This document shows, one piece after another, positions 1-8,594 of a stretch of 64,000 nt of DNA (within the stretch, counting starts at the first letter, position 1; the number at the start of each line of letters is the position of its first letter). The position numbers and the translations under genes are program-made. Source of the stretch: Acidobacteriota bacterium (GTDB lineage Bacteria; Acidobacteriota; Terriglobia; Terriglobales; SCQP01); NCBI GenBank assembly GCA_027459505.1, contig DAIDIE010000016.1, forward strand, positions 62,001 to 126,000, given 5' to 3'. The notes under the pieces are model-generated. The model had not been told where the DNA came from. It saw nothing but the letters and a program-made list of their open reading frames with translations, and searched no databases.

Positions 1-212
1 AGTTGGTTTTAGGCAAGCACTCCGGCCGCCACGCTTTGCAGGCGCGGCTGCGCGCGCTTGGGTTTGAGCTGAGCCGTGAGCAGTTGCAGGCGGCCTATAA
101 CCGTTTTAGCGCGGTTGCGGATCAGAAAAAGACAGTACGGGAAGACGATCTCCGCCTGATCGCCGAACAGGTTGGCGCCACCGTGGCGGAAAAGCCCGTG
201 GCCGCGGTCTAG
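1..212 (+). CDS. leuA: 2-isopropylmalate synthase family protein, C-terminal end (5' truncated by window)
   Basis: Only the last ~70 codons are visible, read from base 3. They carry the family signature LVLGKHSGRHA followed by a helical segment ending in DDLRLIAEQVG, as at the end of the catalytic and linker part of 2-isopropylmalate, citramalate and homocitrate synthases. These enzymes condense acetyl-CoA with a 2-oxo acid; LeuA opens leucine synthesis. The protein stops about where the C-terminal allosteric LeuA dimer domain would normally begin, so it is either a short LeuA without the leucine-sensing domain or a homocitrate-synthase-like paralogue. Family assignment is firm; the exact substrate cannot be read from this fragment. 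Confidence 0.72.
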   Translation, partial: LVLGKHSGRHALQARLRALGFELSREQLQAAYNRFSAVADQKKTVREDDLRLIAEQVGATVAEKPVAAV

Positions 213-222
213 CATCCAATAA

Positions 223-243
223 CCAGCGCTCCCCGGGCGCTGG
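223..243 (+). terminator. Short hairpin after the LeuA-family gene
   Basis: CCAGCGC and GCGCTGG form a 7-bp GC-rich stem with a 7-nt loop, 11 nt after the stop codon. There is no proper T-tract behind it, so it may be only a weak terminator or a stabilising 3' hairpin ahead of the cupin gene. Confidence 0.35.
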
Positions 244-280
244 TACGGGAGTTTTCGGTCCAGTTGCAGAGGAAGCTTCA

Positions 281-550
281 ATGTCCGCGCAACATAGAAT
301 CCACACCATCCATGGGCACTTCGAGCACCTTACGCCCGGCGAGCGTGTGGAGAAGACCGCCGAGCAGCGCACTATTGCCGCTGTGGTGCGGGGGCATCTG
401 ACCCTGCGAGTCGCCCAGGAAGAGGTGGTTTTGCGCGCCAGTGACGCGGCCACCATTCCCGCCCGTTCTTCCTACGTCATTGAGGCCATGGAAGACAGCC
501 TGATGTACCAGTACGAAGAGCCGGCGGAAGAAAGTCTCTGGGGCGTCTGA
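281..550 (+). CDS. Small single-domain cupin protein
   Basis: An 89-residue protein with the beta-rich pattern of a cupin: a GHLTLRV strand, VVLRASDAATIPARSSYVIEA, then an acidic tail ending at EESLWGV. Such small cupins usually bind a metal or a small ligand; the substrate is unknown. The usual GX5HX4E histidine cluster is not evident, so enzymatic activity is doubtful. The ATG is preceded by GAGGAAG at good spacing, which supports the start. It lies 68 bp after the LeuA-family gene on the same strand and may be co-transcribed with it, but no functional link is known. The cupin call rests on overall pattern and is moderate. Confidence 0.55.
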   Translation: MSAQHRIHTIHGHFEHLTPGERVEKTAEQRTIAAVVRGHLTLRVAQEEVVLRASDAATIPARSSYVIEAMEDSLMYQYEEPAEESLWGV

Positions 551-643
551 CGGCTACTCGGGGATGAACCGAACAGCCACTTTGCTCATGCGGGGCTGCT
601 CCGACGGCCTGCGTGCCCGCTACACTAGGCCGGGGGGTTGCTT

Positions 644-1606
644 ATGCGCATGCTCGTAACCGGTGGGGCGGGCTTCATCGGCTCGCATCTCGCCGACACC
701 CTGTTGCAGAAAGGCGAACAGGTCGTTGTCGTTGATGACCTGAGTACCGGAGTTCGGCAGCAGGTCCCTCCGGGGGCAGTTTTTCATCACGGCGATCTCA
801 CCGGGGCGTTGGACTGGGACCGGCTGCTGGGCGGCGTGGAAATAGTCTTTCACCTGGCCGCCATCGCTTCCGTACCACAGTCCTGGAACGATCCGATCCG
901 CGCTCATCAGGTCAATACCACCGCCACGCTAGAACTACTGCGGCAGGCGAAAACTCATGGCGTGCGGCGAGTGGTATTGGCCTCCTCCGCCGCCGTCTAC
1001 GGCAGCGAGGGGCAGGTGCCTTGCCGGGAGGACGCGCTGCCCGCGCCCGAGAGTCCCTATGCCGCCGCTAAGCTGAATTGCGAGTCCCTGGCGCGTGTGT
1101 ATGCCCGCGCCGGTCAGGTCGAAACGGTGGCGCTGCGTTTTTTCAACGTGTACGGGCCACGGCAGAACCCAGCCTCGCCTTATAGCGGAGTGCTTTCGCG
1201 GTTCATTTCCTGTTTTCTGAGCGGACAATCGCCAACTATCTTCGGCGACGGTCTTCAGACGCGCGACTTCGTCTTCGTCGCTGACATCGTGGGCGCACTT
1301 TTGTTGGCCGCTCAGGCGCCGGTGGAGCGGGTAAACGGCCGTGCGTTCAATGCCGGCACCGGCAAGAGCGTGACATTAAAGGAAGTCCTGGAACTGCTGG
1401 AAGAGATCTTTGGGAGCGCCTTGCCTCCTCGATTTGCACCTGCGCAGGCCGGGGACGTGCGGCACTCGCGCGCGGAAACAACCGCGGCTCAGGCTGCTTT
1501 GGGTTTTTCCGCCTCTTGTGCCCTGCGGGACGGGTTGGTCTCGACTGTGCGCTGGATGCGCACGCACCCGGCTTCGGCGAGGAGCGCGCCCCTGGGGGGC
1601 CGCTAG
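644..1606 (+). CDS. NAD-dependent epimerase/dehydratase (UDP-glucose 4-epimerase-like)
   Basis: Extended short-chain dehydrogenase acting on nucleotide sugars. The N-terminal Rossmann motif is TGGAGFIGSHL, followed by the substrate-proximal HLAAIASVPQSW and the catalytic set S-S-A...YAAAK (Ser, Tyr, Lys). The cofactor-domain segment RFFNVYGPRQNP and the C-terminal RDFVFVADIV are typical of GalE/WbpP-type UDP-hexose epimerases. The frame opens at a TTG at 638, but the ATG at 644 lies directly behind a GGGGGG Shine-Dalgarno and is preferred. A TACACT -10-like box at 621-626 would give a very short leader. The product probably feeds UDP-sugars to the surface-polysaccharide genes nearby; epimerase versus dehydratase cannot be settled. 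Confidence 0.85.
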   Translation: MRMLVTGGAGFIGSHLADTLLQKGEQVVVVDDLSTGVRQQVPPGAVFHHGDLTGALDWDRLLGGVEIVFHLAAIASVPQSWNDPIRAHQVNTTATLELLRQAKTHGVRRVVLASSAAVYGSEGQVPCREDALPAPESPYAAAKLNCESLARVYARAGQVETVALRFFNVYGPRQNPASPYSGVLSRFISCFLSGQSPTIFGDGLQTRDFVFVADIVGALLLAAQAPVERVNGRAFNAGTGKSVTLKEVLELLEEIFGSALPPRFAPAQAGDVRHSRAETTAAQAALGFSASCALRDGLVSTVRWMRTHPASARSAPLGGR

Positions 1607-1629
1607 GAGGAACGCGATTGCCGCTTTCG

Positions 1630-1659
1630 TTGACTCCATCGCACAACTCCCTCTAGAAT
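1630..1659 (+). promoter_or_regulatory. Sigma70-type promoter of tRNA-Met
   Basis: TTGACT at 1630-1635 and TAGAAT at 1654-1659 are separated by 18 bp. Transcription would start near 1666, about 10 nt before the tRNA. This is one of the clearest promoters in the window. Confidence 0.7.
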
Positions 1660-1675
1660 CGAAATTTGCGTTTCT

Positions 1676-1752
1676 GGCGGCGTAGCTCAGCTGGTTAGAG
1701 CGAGGGTCTCATAATCCCTAGGTCAGTGGTTCGAGTCCACTCGCCGCCACCA
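1676..1752 (+). tRNA. tRNA-Met (CAU), probably the elongator
   Basis: A 77-nt cloverleaf with a 7-bp GGCGGCG/CGCCGCC acceptor stem, a D-arm containing AGCTGGTTA, a TTCGAGT T-loop and a genome-encoded CCA at 1750-1752. The anticodon CAT is at 1710-1712 in loop CTCATAA. The full acceptor pairing and D-arm resemble elongator tRNA-Met rather than the initiator. A lysidine-modified tRNA-Ile2 also carries CAU and cannot be fully excluded, and tilS, which makes that modification, lies 3.5 kb downstream. The last anticodon-stem pair (31:39) appears to be U-U. Confidence 0.9.
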
Positions 1753-1899
1753 ATCCTCCTCCTCTCTTCTCTTGCAACAAACGGTTGCAGTCGCACGTGC
1801 ATCGTAGGTTTTGGAGTGGACGGGTGTCCACGTAGCCAAAGGGTGGATTCGCTTGCCAGAGGTGTGGTCGCCAGCTAAAGTGTTGGCCGAGGGGCTGTT

Positions 1900-3288
1900 A
1901 TGAAAATTTGTGTCATTGGTACCGGCTACGTCGGGCTGACCACCGGACCCTGTTTGGCCGCTTTGGGGCACGAGGTGATCTGCACCGATTGTGACAGCGC
2001 GAAAATCGAGCTGTTGCAAAGCGGGGGCATGCCGCTGTTCGAAAAGGCGCTGCCGGAAGTCGTGCAGCAGGGTGTCAAGGCGGGTCGCCTTTCCTTCACC
2101 GCCGATGTGCGCCACGCAATTGAGGCCTGCGATGCCATCTTTGTCTGCGTCGGCACCCCTCCTGACGCGGATGGCAAAGCCAGCATGGTTGCCATCGAGA
2201 GTGTTGCCCGCCAAATCGCCGAAACCGCCTCTGGCTACAAACTCGTTATCGGGAAAAGCACGGTGCCGGTGCATACCGGCGAGAGAATGCGGCGAACGCT
2301 GGCCACCTACAGCCGTGGCCGTTTCGATTTTGACCTTGTCTCCAACCCTGAGTTCCTGCGGGAAGGCACGGGAGTGTATGACTTTTTCCACCCCGACCGC
2401 ATAGTGGTGGGTGTCGAATCGGAGCGCGCACAAAACCTCATGCGCGAAATTTATGCTCCGGTGCTGGATGGGGTGTTCCACTGCCCCTGGCATGGGCAGA
2501 CGGCGCGGGGCTGCGGCTGGAAGGCGCCGGCGTGGCTGGTTACGAATATCAACAGTGCGGAACTGATCAAGCACGCCGCGAATTCGTTCTTGTCGCTGAA
2601 AATCTCCTATGCCAACGCCATCGCCGATCTGTGCGAACTCACTGGCGCCAATGCTGAAGAAGTTTTGCGGGGCCTCGGTTTGGACCGGCGTATTGGCAGC
2701 GAATTCCTGCGCCCCGGCATTGGGTTTGGCGGCTTCTGTTTCCCCAAAGACCTCAGCGCCTTCATTGAGATGGCCAACGATATTGGCTATAACTTCCGCT
2801 TGCTGCGCGAGGTGCAGGCCATCAACGCGAGCCGGGTGGAGCACTTCATCCACCTCATCCAACAGGAACTCTGGGTGATCGAGGGCAAGACCATCGGTGC
2901 GCTGGGCCTCGCCTTCAAGCCCGAAACGGACGATACCCGCCTTTCGCCGGCCTACGCGATCATTCGAGAGCTGCAGCGCCTGGGGGCCACCATCAGGGCC
3001 TATGATCCGCAAGCCATGCACAAAGCCAGCCGCGAGCTTCCCGCGGTTGAGCTGGTTGCGAGCGGTGAGGAAGTCGCCCAAGGCGCCGATGCAGTCCTGG
3101 TGCTGACCGAGTGGCCGCAGTTCCGTCAACTGGACTGGGCTCGCATGGGCGAAACGATGCAGCGGCGGGTGGTGTTTGACGGCCGCAACCTGTTTGCTCC
3201 GGGAGAACTCGATCGCTACGGTTTTGACTACTTCAGCATCGGGCGTCAACCGCACCGCGAGCTGAAGCCCGTGGCGGCGAGCCATTGA
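1900..3288 (+). CDS. ugd: UDP-glucose/GDP-mannose dehydrogenase family (UDP-glucose 6-dehydrogenase)
   Basis: 462 residues. It oxidises UDP-glucose to UDP-glucuronate with NAD in two steps, supplying uronic acids for surface polysaccharides. Visible are the N-terminal nucleotide-binding GTGYVGLTTGPCLA, the SAELIKHAANSFLSLKISYANAIADLCE helix region with its catalytic lysine, the active-site cysteine motif GFGGFCFPKDL, and the C-terminal domain with LGLAFKPETDDTRLSPA. The ATG follows GAGGGG at good spacing. Around residues 194-213 there is a Cys/His/Trp-containing insertion (HCPWHG...GCGW) between APVLDGVF and WLVTN, longer than in typical members. Other UDP-sugar dehydrogenases (UDP-GlcNAc, UDP-ManNAc) are possible but less likely. 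Confidence 0.9.
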   Translation: MKICVIGTGYVGLTTGPCLAALGHEVICTDCDSAKIELLQSGGMPLFEKALPEVVQQGVKAGRLSFTADVRHAIEACDAIFVCVGTPPDADGKASMVAIESVARQIAETASGYKLVIGKSTVPVHTGERMRRTLATYSRGRFDFDLVSNPEFLREGTGVYDFFHPDRIVVGVESERAQNLMREIYAPVLDGVFHCPWHGQTARGCGWKAPAWLVTNINSAELIKHAANSFLSLKISYANAIADLCELTGANAEEVLRGLGLDRRIGSEFLRPGIGFGGFCFPKDLSAFIEMANDIGYNFRLLREVQAINASRVEHFIHLIQQELWVIEGKTIGALGLAFKPETDDTRLSPAYAIIRELQRLGATIRAYDPQAMHKASRELPAVELVASGEEVAQGADAVLVLTEWPQFRQLDWARMGETMQRRVVFDGRNLFAPGELDRYGFDYFSIGRQPHRELKPVAASH

Positions 3289-3340
3289 TCCCGGCCAGAA
3301 CAGCAGTCGGTCGGCCCTGAGGCCAGCATAAGCGCAAGCC

Positions 3341-3470
3341 TATAATGGAGGCTTGGCCGGGGTTGATCCCGGCCGGGCCATTCCTTTCCCTGGCGTGCGA
3401 ACATCGGGAAAGGGGTGGCCTCCGCCCCGTACTCCTGCCGTCTTGAAGGGAAGCCGGGCAAAGGCCTTCC
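3341..3470 (+). promoter_or_regulatory. Perfect -10 box and structured 5' leader of kdsA
   Basis: TATAAT at 3341-3346 is a consensus -10, though no good -35 is seen. The ~118-nt leader can fold into GGCCGGG/CCCGGCC (3355-3361 with 3368-3374), CCTTTCCC/GGGAAAGG (3383-3390 with 3406-3413) and GGGGTGG/CCGCCCC (3412-3418 with 3422-3428). The second and third share bases 3412-3413, so they compete. A last GAAGG/CCTTC pairing reaches the bases just before the ATG and could hide the ribosome site. Regulation is inferred; it matches no riboswitch class I recognise. Confidence 0.45.
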
Positions 3471-4310
3471 ATGCCAAAACAGATTCGTCCTGTCCAAGCT
3501 GGCCCCTATCAAGTGGGTCCCGGCCATCCCTGGCTTCTGATTGCCGGCCCTTGTGTCATTGAGAGCGAGGAGCACGCGCTGATGCTGGCGCGCAGCCTGG
3601 CCGCGCAGGCCGCCGAGGCTGGCGCCAATTACGTCTTCAAAGCGTCCTTTGACAAGGCCAATCGCAGTTCCGTGAGCTCCTACCGCGGTCCCGGCTTAAC
3701 GGAAGGATTGCGCATCCTGCGCCGCGTCCGTGATGAGGCCGGCGTGCCCGTGCTGACCGATATCCATGAGCCCGCGCAGGCCGGACCGGTTGGGGAGGTC
3801 TGCGATATCGTGCAAATCCCCGCCTTCCTATGCCGCCAGACCGATTTGCTGCTGGAGGCGGGGCGCCATGCGCGCTGCGTCAACGTCAAGAAGGGGCAAT
3901 TCCTTGCTCCTCTGGACATGCGAAACGTGGTCGAAAAGATTCACAGTACCGGTAACGCCAACCTGCTGCTTACCGAGCGCGGCTCCTCGTTTGGCTACAA
4001 CAATCTGGTTGTGGACATGCGAGCCCTGCCGCTTATGCGTAGTTTGGGCGTGCCGGTCATCTTCGATGCCACGCACAGCGTGCAGCTTCCTGGCGCGCAG
4101 GGCAACGCCAGTGGGGGCCAGCCGCAGTTCATTCCTGGCTTGGCCCGCGCCGCCATGGCAATGGGCGTTGATGGCATCTTTTTTGAGGTGCACGAGAATC
4201 CCGCCGCCGCGCTCTCTGATGGCGCCAACGCGCTACGCCTGGATGGGGTTCCCCAGTTGCTTCGTGCGCTGCAGAGTATTCGCGCAGTGCTGACAGCGGA
4301 GGCGCAATGA
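3471..4310 (+). CDS. kdsA: 3-deoxy-8-phosphooctulonate synthase (KDO-8-P synthase)
   Basis: 279 residues, the usual length for KdsA. It condenses phosphoenolpyruvate with arabinose-5-phosphate to give KDO-8-phosphate, the precursor of the inner-core sugar of lipopolysaccharide. Recognised by LIAGPCVIESEEHA, the substrate segment FKASFDKANRSSVSSYRGPG, LTDIHEPAQ, CRQTDLLLEAGR, VNVKKGQFLAP and FDATHSVQLPG near the C-terminus. The C-R-Q-T segment without the metal-type Cys at the equivalent N-terminal site does not by itself settle metal dependence. The stop overlaps the kdsB start by 4 bp (ATGA), so the two KDO genes are translationally coupled. Cytoplasmic. Confidence 0.97.
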   Translation: MPKQIRPVQAGPYQVGPGHPWLLIAGPCVIESEEHALMLARSLAAQAAEAGANYVFKASFDKANRSSVSSYRGPGLTEGLRILRRVRDEAGVPVLTDIHEPAQAGPVGEVCDIVQIPAFLCRQTDLLLEAGRHARCVNVKKGQFLAPLDMRNVVEKIHSTGNANLLLTERGSSFGYNNLVVDMRALPLMRSLGVPVIFDATHSVQLPGAQGNASGGQPQFIPGLARAAMAMGVDGIFFEVHENPAAALSDGANALRLDGVPQLLRALQSIRAVLTAEAQ

Positions 4311-5059
4311 AGGCAACCGGAAATGTTCTCGGCGTCATCCCCGCGCGGCTGGCTTCCACCCGGCTGCCCCGCAAGCCTCTGGCTCTCATCGCCGGTAAAC
4401 CCATGGTGGTGCGCGTCTATGAAGGAGCGCGCGCCTGTCAGGGATTGAGAGAACTCGTGGTTGCCACCGACGCGGAGGAGATTCGATCCGTCTGCGCTGA
4501 GGCTGGTATTCCCGCCGTACTCACCTCTTCCGCGCACGTTTCAGGGACTGACCGGGTTCATGAGGCGATGCAGGCGTTTCCCTGGGCGGAGGCGATTGTG
4601 AATATCCAGGGTGACGAGCCAATGGTCCGCGGCGCAATGATTGACGCGCTGCTCGGCGCTTTGTTCTCTGACGAAGCGCGTCAGGTGGCGACTTTGAGCA
4701 CGGCGCTTGAATCGACCGATATTCATGACCCGTCAGTGGTCAAAGTCGTCGCGGCGCGCACAGGCGAGGCACTTTATTTTTCCCGTGCCGCCATTCCCTT
4801 TGCCCGTGCAGGCCAGCCGCGGTATCAAAAACACCTGGGCTACTACGCATACTCGCGTGCCGCGCTGGAGCGCTTCCACCACCTCCCGCCCTCCATGCTG
4901 GAAGCGGCTGAAATGCTGGAGCAGTTGCGCCTTCTGGAAAACGGCATTGGAATTGGGGTGGTCAGCGTGCCGTTCGACACCATCGCGGTGGACACGTCCG
5001 CTGACCTGGAAAGGGTGGAAGCCGCTCTGCGGAAACAGAGCACCGCGCCGGGAATATAA
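4307..5059 (+). CDS. kdsB: 3-deoxy-manno-octulosonate cytidylyltransferase (CMP-KDO synthetase)
   Basis: 250 residues. It activates KDO with CTP to CMP-KDO, the donor for lipid A glycosylation. The N-terminal nucleotide-binding motif is VIPARLASTRLPRKPLALIAGKP, followed by VVATDAEEI, the metal-binding VNIQGDEPMV, YFSRAAIPFAR and the conserved end region VDTSADLERVE. It begins within the kdsA stop codon (ATGA overlap). A GC-rich hairpin follows 3 nt after the stop. No kdsC phosphatase or kdsD isomerase is next to it; those must lie elsewhere. Confidence 0.97.
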   Translation: MKATGNVLGVIPARLASTRLPRKPLALIAGKPMVVRVYEGARACQGLRELVVATDAEEIRSVCAEAGIPAVLTSSAHVSGTDRVHEAMQAFPWAEAIVNIQGDEPMVRGAMIDALLGALFSDEARQVATLSTALESTDIHDPSVVKVVAARTGEALYFSRAAIPFARAGQPRYQKHLGYYAYSRAALERFHHLPPSMLEAAEMLEQLRLLENGIGIGVVSVPFDTIAVDTSADLERVEAALRKQSTAPGI

Positions 5060-5062
5060 AAC

Positions 5063-5085
5063 GGGGCGGGGAATTGCCCCGCCCC
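5063..5085 (+). terminator. GC hairpin after kdsB
   Basis: GGGGCGGGG and CCCCGCCCC form a perfect 9-bp stem with a 5-nt loop directly after kdsB. No T-run follows, so it is either a non-canonical terminator or a 3' stabiliser. About 200 bp of non-coding sequence follow before tilS. Confidence 0.55.
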
Positions 5086-5289
5086 ATTGAACTGGTTTCA
5101 CTGGCCTCGTTCTCAAGAGAGCGTGTCAATCCGCGCATCGAGGCTCGCTTTGAAAGCCAGTCCGCTCCACACACTGCATCTTCTGAGGATCGCTCCGCCA
5201 ACTGTATCCGGTTAAGCAATCTGGCTGCCAATGCTGGAAGGCGCATTTGCCTCAATATCGCCGTACTCTTGACCACAGGAGATTTCATT

Positions 5290-6333
5290 TTGCGGAGTAC
5301 GCCAGAGGAGAATACGGTAAGTGGAAGCGTGCTGGCCAAAGTTGCCGCGTGCTTACGGCAACACCAGCTCCTGACGCCCGGCGCGCGCCTCGGCGTCGCC
5401 GTTTCAGGCGGGGCTGACTCTGTTGCATTGCTGTGCGCGCTCCAGCAACTTTCACCTGAATGGGCGGCCGAGCTCAGTGTGGTCCATGTGGATCACGGAT
5501 TGCGTCCACAGTCGCGTTGCGATGCCGAGTTCGTGGCCTCTCTGGCGGCGCGCTCCGGGTTGGCCCTACATTCGCGTACTCTGCGACTCGCGCAGCAAAT
5601 GCAGCCGGGAGACAACCTGGAGCAGGAAGCGCGTAGCGCCCGCTATGGCTTCTTCGACGAGTTGCTCTCCAGCGGCGCCGTTACTCACATCGCCACTGCT
5701 CACACCGCCGACGATCAGGCGGAAACCGTTTTAATGCGGCTGCTGCGCGGTTCCGCCACGCGCGGGTTGGCGGGCATCTGGCCACGTCTGTCCCGGCCGG
5801 GCGGCTGCATCATTCGACCGTTCCTCAAGGAAAGCCGAAGCGAATTGCGGGTCTGGCTGCGGGAGATGGGACAACCCTGGTGTGAGGACGAGAGCAATCT
5901 CGACGTGAGCCGAATGCGCAGCCGCATCCGGCATGAGCTCCTTCCCTTGCTGCAGGAACGATTTGCTGCCGGGGTCGTGGGTGTGCTGGCGGCCGCGGCT
6001 GAGATTGCTCGACAGGATGAGGAGTGGCTGGAGGCGGAGTCCAGCCGTGTGGCTGCCGCGCTCTGGTCGTGCGACATGGACGATGACGGGCAAAGCGCCA
6101 TCTGGCGCGCCAGCCGTTCAGCCCTTAGGGGGCTGCCAGAGGCGTTATGCCGCCGAGTGGTCAGAGAGGGCATTCAGGCCTGTTCGTCCAGCTTGCGAAA
6201 CGTCAGCTCAGAAAAGATTCTGCAGTTGGTCTCGTGGCTTCACGATGCCGAGCGCCATCCCCGCCACCTGCGATTTCGTGACCTCGATCTGATGGTCACA
6301 AGCCGCGAGATCACTATTCGTCATCTCAAATAG
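5290..6333 (+). CDS. tilS: tRNA(Ile)-lysidine synthase
   Basis: 347 residues from the chosen start. It attaches lysine to C34 of tRNA-Ile(CAU), changing both its codon reading and its charging. The PP-loop ATP-binding motif is AVSGGADSVALL; VVHVDHGLRP and ATAHTADDQAETVLMRLLRG are the other hallmark segments of the N-terminal catalytic domain, and a shorter, poorly conserved C-terminal domain follows. The open frame extends 72 codons further upstream, but that part lacks TilS character. The TTG at 5290 sits 7 nt behind a strong AGGAGA (5277-5282), so I take it as the start. It is separated from kdsB by a hairpin. Confidence 0.9.
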   Translation: MRSTPEENTVSGSVLAKVAACLRQHQLLTPGARLGVAVSGGADSVALLCALQQLSPEWAAELSVVHVDHGLRPQSRCDAEFVASLAARSGLALHSRTLRLAQQMQPGDNLEQEARSARYGFFDELLSSGAVTHIATAHTADDQAETVLMRLLRGSATRGLAGIWPRLSRPGGCIIRPFLKESRSELRVWLREMGQPWCEDESNLDVSRMRSRIRHELLPLLQERFAAGVVGVLAAAAEIARQDEEWLEAESSRVAAALWSCDMDDDGQSAIWRASRSALRGLPEALCRRVVREGIQACSSSLRNVSSEKILQLVSWLHDAERHPRHLRFRDLDLMVTSREITIRHLK

Positions 6334-6658
6334 AGGGCGGCAGATGAAGTGCAGCACGTTGTTTAGCAGCTTCTAACCGTGCAGGCGTGAGGTGGGATGA
6401 ATCGGCTATACTGAGCTGAAACCCTCTGAAGAGGGGATTAGGACTGTTTCCAGCCTGTTTCCGCGCAAGCGGACAGCAACTCCAGGCGGTCAGTTCTGGA
6501 AGGCCGCTGCAACTGGGACGCTCCGACGTGCGTATCCGGTTTGTGGGCTGCCGCGGCGATGTTCCGACCTTCTATCCGTATGTAACGGTGGAGGCCCGGA
6601 GGCATCTAAATGAGCAGTTGGCTGCACCTGCCAGTGGGCGCCTGAGAGGAAGTTTTCA
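6334..6658 (+). other. Gene-free leader region ahead of ftsH
   Basis: 325 bp without a credible gene. A TATACT -10-like box lies at 6407-6412 without a clear -35. If used, ftsH has a leader of about 240 nt, which contains a CCCTCT/AGAGGG hairpin near 6422 and other short self-complementary stretches. I recognise no known riboswitch or small RNA. Confidence 0.35.
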
Positions 6659-8572
6659 TTGAATTCAACCGTCAAAACTGTAGTGCTTTGGGTCGTGCTG
6701 GTCACGGTGGGTTTTCTGCTTTGGGAGATGGTGCGCACCTCCGGAACCGAGGCTCATGTTCAAAAGATCGCCTTTTCCGAGTTCATGAACCAGGCGCAGG
6801 CGGGCAACGTCGCATCGGTAACCATTACCTCTCAGGATGCGCAGGGCACCCTGAAGCAAAACAATCAGAAGTTCGAAACCCGCATTCCGGCCAACTATCC
6901 CGACGTTTACCGTGTGCTGCAGAGCAAGGGCGTCTCGGTCGACATCAAGGAGCCTTCCAATAACACGTGGCTGGCCTACCTCATCAACGGGATCCCCATC
7001 CTGCTGATTGTCGGGATCTGGATTTTCATGATGCGGCAGATGCAGGCCGGCGGCAACAAGGCTTTGTCGTTTGGCAAGAGCCGGGCCCGGCTGCTTTCAA
7101 CGCAACAGAAGAAGGTTACGTTCAAAGACGTTGCCGGCGTGGATGAGGCGAAGGAAGAGCTGCGCGAGATAATCGAGTTTCTCAAGGAGCCGCAAAGGTT
7201 CCAGAAGCTGGGCGGCCGCATCCCCAAGGGTGTGTTGCTGGTCGGTCCTCCAGGCACCGGAAAGACGCTGCTGGCCCGCGCCATTGCCGGTGAAGCCAAT
7301 GTGCCCTTTTTCTCCATCTCCGGCTCCGATTTCGTGGAAATGTTTGTTGGCGTAGGCGCCAGCCGTGTCCGCGATCTGTTTGAGCAAGGCAAGAAGAACG
7401 CCCCTTGCATTATTTTTATCGACGAAATTGACGCCGTGGGCCGCCATCGTGGCGCGGGTCTGGGCGGCGGACACGATGAGCGCGAGCAGACCCTCAACCA
7501 GCTGCTGGTGGAAATGGACGGTTTCGAAAGCAATGAGGGCGTGATCCTCATTGCCGCTACCAACCGGCCCGACGTGCTGGATCCAGCCCTGCTGCGGCCA
7601 GGGCGCTTTGATCGCCGGGTGGTGGTTTCCCGTCCGGATGTGAAAGGCCGTGAAGAGATTCTGCGCGTGCACTCGCGCAAGATTCCCCTCGGCGATGATG
7701 TGAACCTCAGCGTATTAGCGCGTGGCACCCCGGGCTTCAGTGGCGCCGATTTGGCCAACCTGGTCAATGAGGCCGCCCTGAATGCCGCCCGCTATAACCG
7801 CAAGTCGGTGAGCATGGGCGATTTTGAAGGCGCCAAAGACAAAGTGCTCATGGGCGCCGAGCGCCGCTCCATGATCATCTCCGAAGAGGAGAAGCGCACC
7901 ACCGCGTATCACGAGGGCGGTCATGCCCTGGTGGCGGCGATGATGAAGCACGCCGATCCCCTGCATAAGGTGACCATCATTCCCCGCGGCATGGCGCTTG
8001 GTGTGACCATGCAGTTGCCCACCGACGACAAGCACAACTATTCGCGCGACCATCTGGAAGCCGATCTGGCCGTGCTGATGGGGGGCCGGATCGCCGAGGA
8101 GCTGTACCTCAGCCAGATGACTACCGGCGCCTCGAATGATATCGAGCGCGCTACCGAGATGGCACGGCGCATGGTCTGTGAATGGGGAATGAGCGACCTG
8201 GGGCCGCTAACCTTCGGCAAAAAAGAAGAGCAAATCTTTCTGGGCCGCGAGATCGCCCAGCATCGCGATTTCTCGGAAGATACGGCCATCCGCATTGATC
8301 AGGAAGTGCGCCGTTTGGTGATGCTGGGCTATGAGCGCGCTCGCGATATCCTGACGCAGCATGGGGACATCCTGCACCGGCTGGCGGCGGCGTTGCTGGA
8401 GCGGGAAGTGCTTGACGCGCAGGAGATCAAGGCTATTATCGAAGGCCGGGAATTGCCTCCCGTCCAGTCCAGTAGCGGCAGCAATTCCGGCGGGGAAGGA
8501 CATCAGGTGGTGTTACGTCCCGAGCCGGGCCGCGCTCCCGGAATCGCCGGCGAGCGCCCGCAGCCGGCATAA
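6659..8572 (+). CDS. ftsH: ATP-dependent zinc metalloprotease FtsH
   Basis: 637 residues. Membrane-anchored AAA+ protease for quality control of membrane proteins and selected cytosolic substrates. Two membrane segments (residues ~8-24 and ~100-120) flank a periplasmic domain. The AAA module has Walker A GPPGTGKT (196-203), Walker [12 protein letters not shown] and the second region of homology [21 protein letters not shown]. The zinc site is HEGGH (418-422), with Gly where many homologues have Ala. The start is a TTG with AGAGGA 8 nt upstream; no ATG fits in frame without losing the first membrane segment. A Gln/Ser/Gly-rich tail follows the protease domain. Confidence 0.97.
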   Translation: MNSTVKTVVLWVVLVTVGFLLWEMVRTSGTEAHVQKIAFSEFMNQAQAGNVASVTITSQDAQGTLKQNNQKFETRIPANYPDVYRVLQSKGVSVDIKEPSNNTWLAYLINGIPILLIVGIWIFMMRQMQAGGNKALSFGKSRARLLSTQQKKVTFKDVAGVDEAKEELREIIEFLKEPQRFQKLGGRIPKGVLLVGPPGTGKTLLARAIAGEANVPFFSISGSDFVEMFVGVGASRVRDLFEQGKKNAPCIIFIDEIDAVGRHRGAGLGGGHDEREQTLNQLLVEMDGFESNEGVILIAATNRPDVLDPALLRPGRFDRRVVVSRPDVKGREEILRVHSRKIPLGDDVNLSVLARGTPGFSGADLANLVNEAALNAARYNRKSVSMGDFEGAKDKVLMGAERRSMIISEEEKRTTAYHEGGHALVAAMMKHADPLHKVTIIPRGMALGVTMQLPTDDKHNYSRDHLEADLAVLMGGRIAEELYLSQMTTGASNDIERATEMARRMVCEWGMSDLGPLTFGKKEEQIFLGREIAQHRDFSEDTAIRIDQEVRRLVMLGYERARDILTQHGDILHRLAAALLEREVLDAQEIKAIIEGRELPPVQSSSGSNSGGEGHQVVLRPEPGRAPGIAGERPQPA

Positions 8573-8594
8573 GCCGCAAACTTTCATCGCGGAG

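Noticed and set aside
1723-3285. 520-codon open frame antisense to ugd
   Set aside because: It is a mirror of ugd codon bias, has no family resemblance, and its first codons lie on the tRNA-Met antisense strand, a well-known source of false proteins.
5074-5289. N-terminal extension of TilS
   Set aside because: The frame is open, but the segment lacks family sequence, overlaps the kdsB hairpin, and a strong ribosome site precedes the TTG at 5290.
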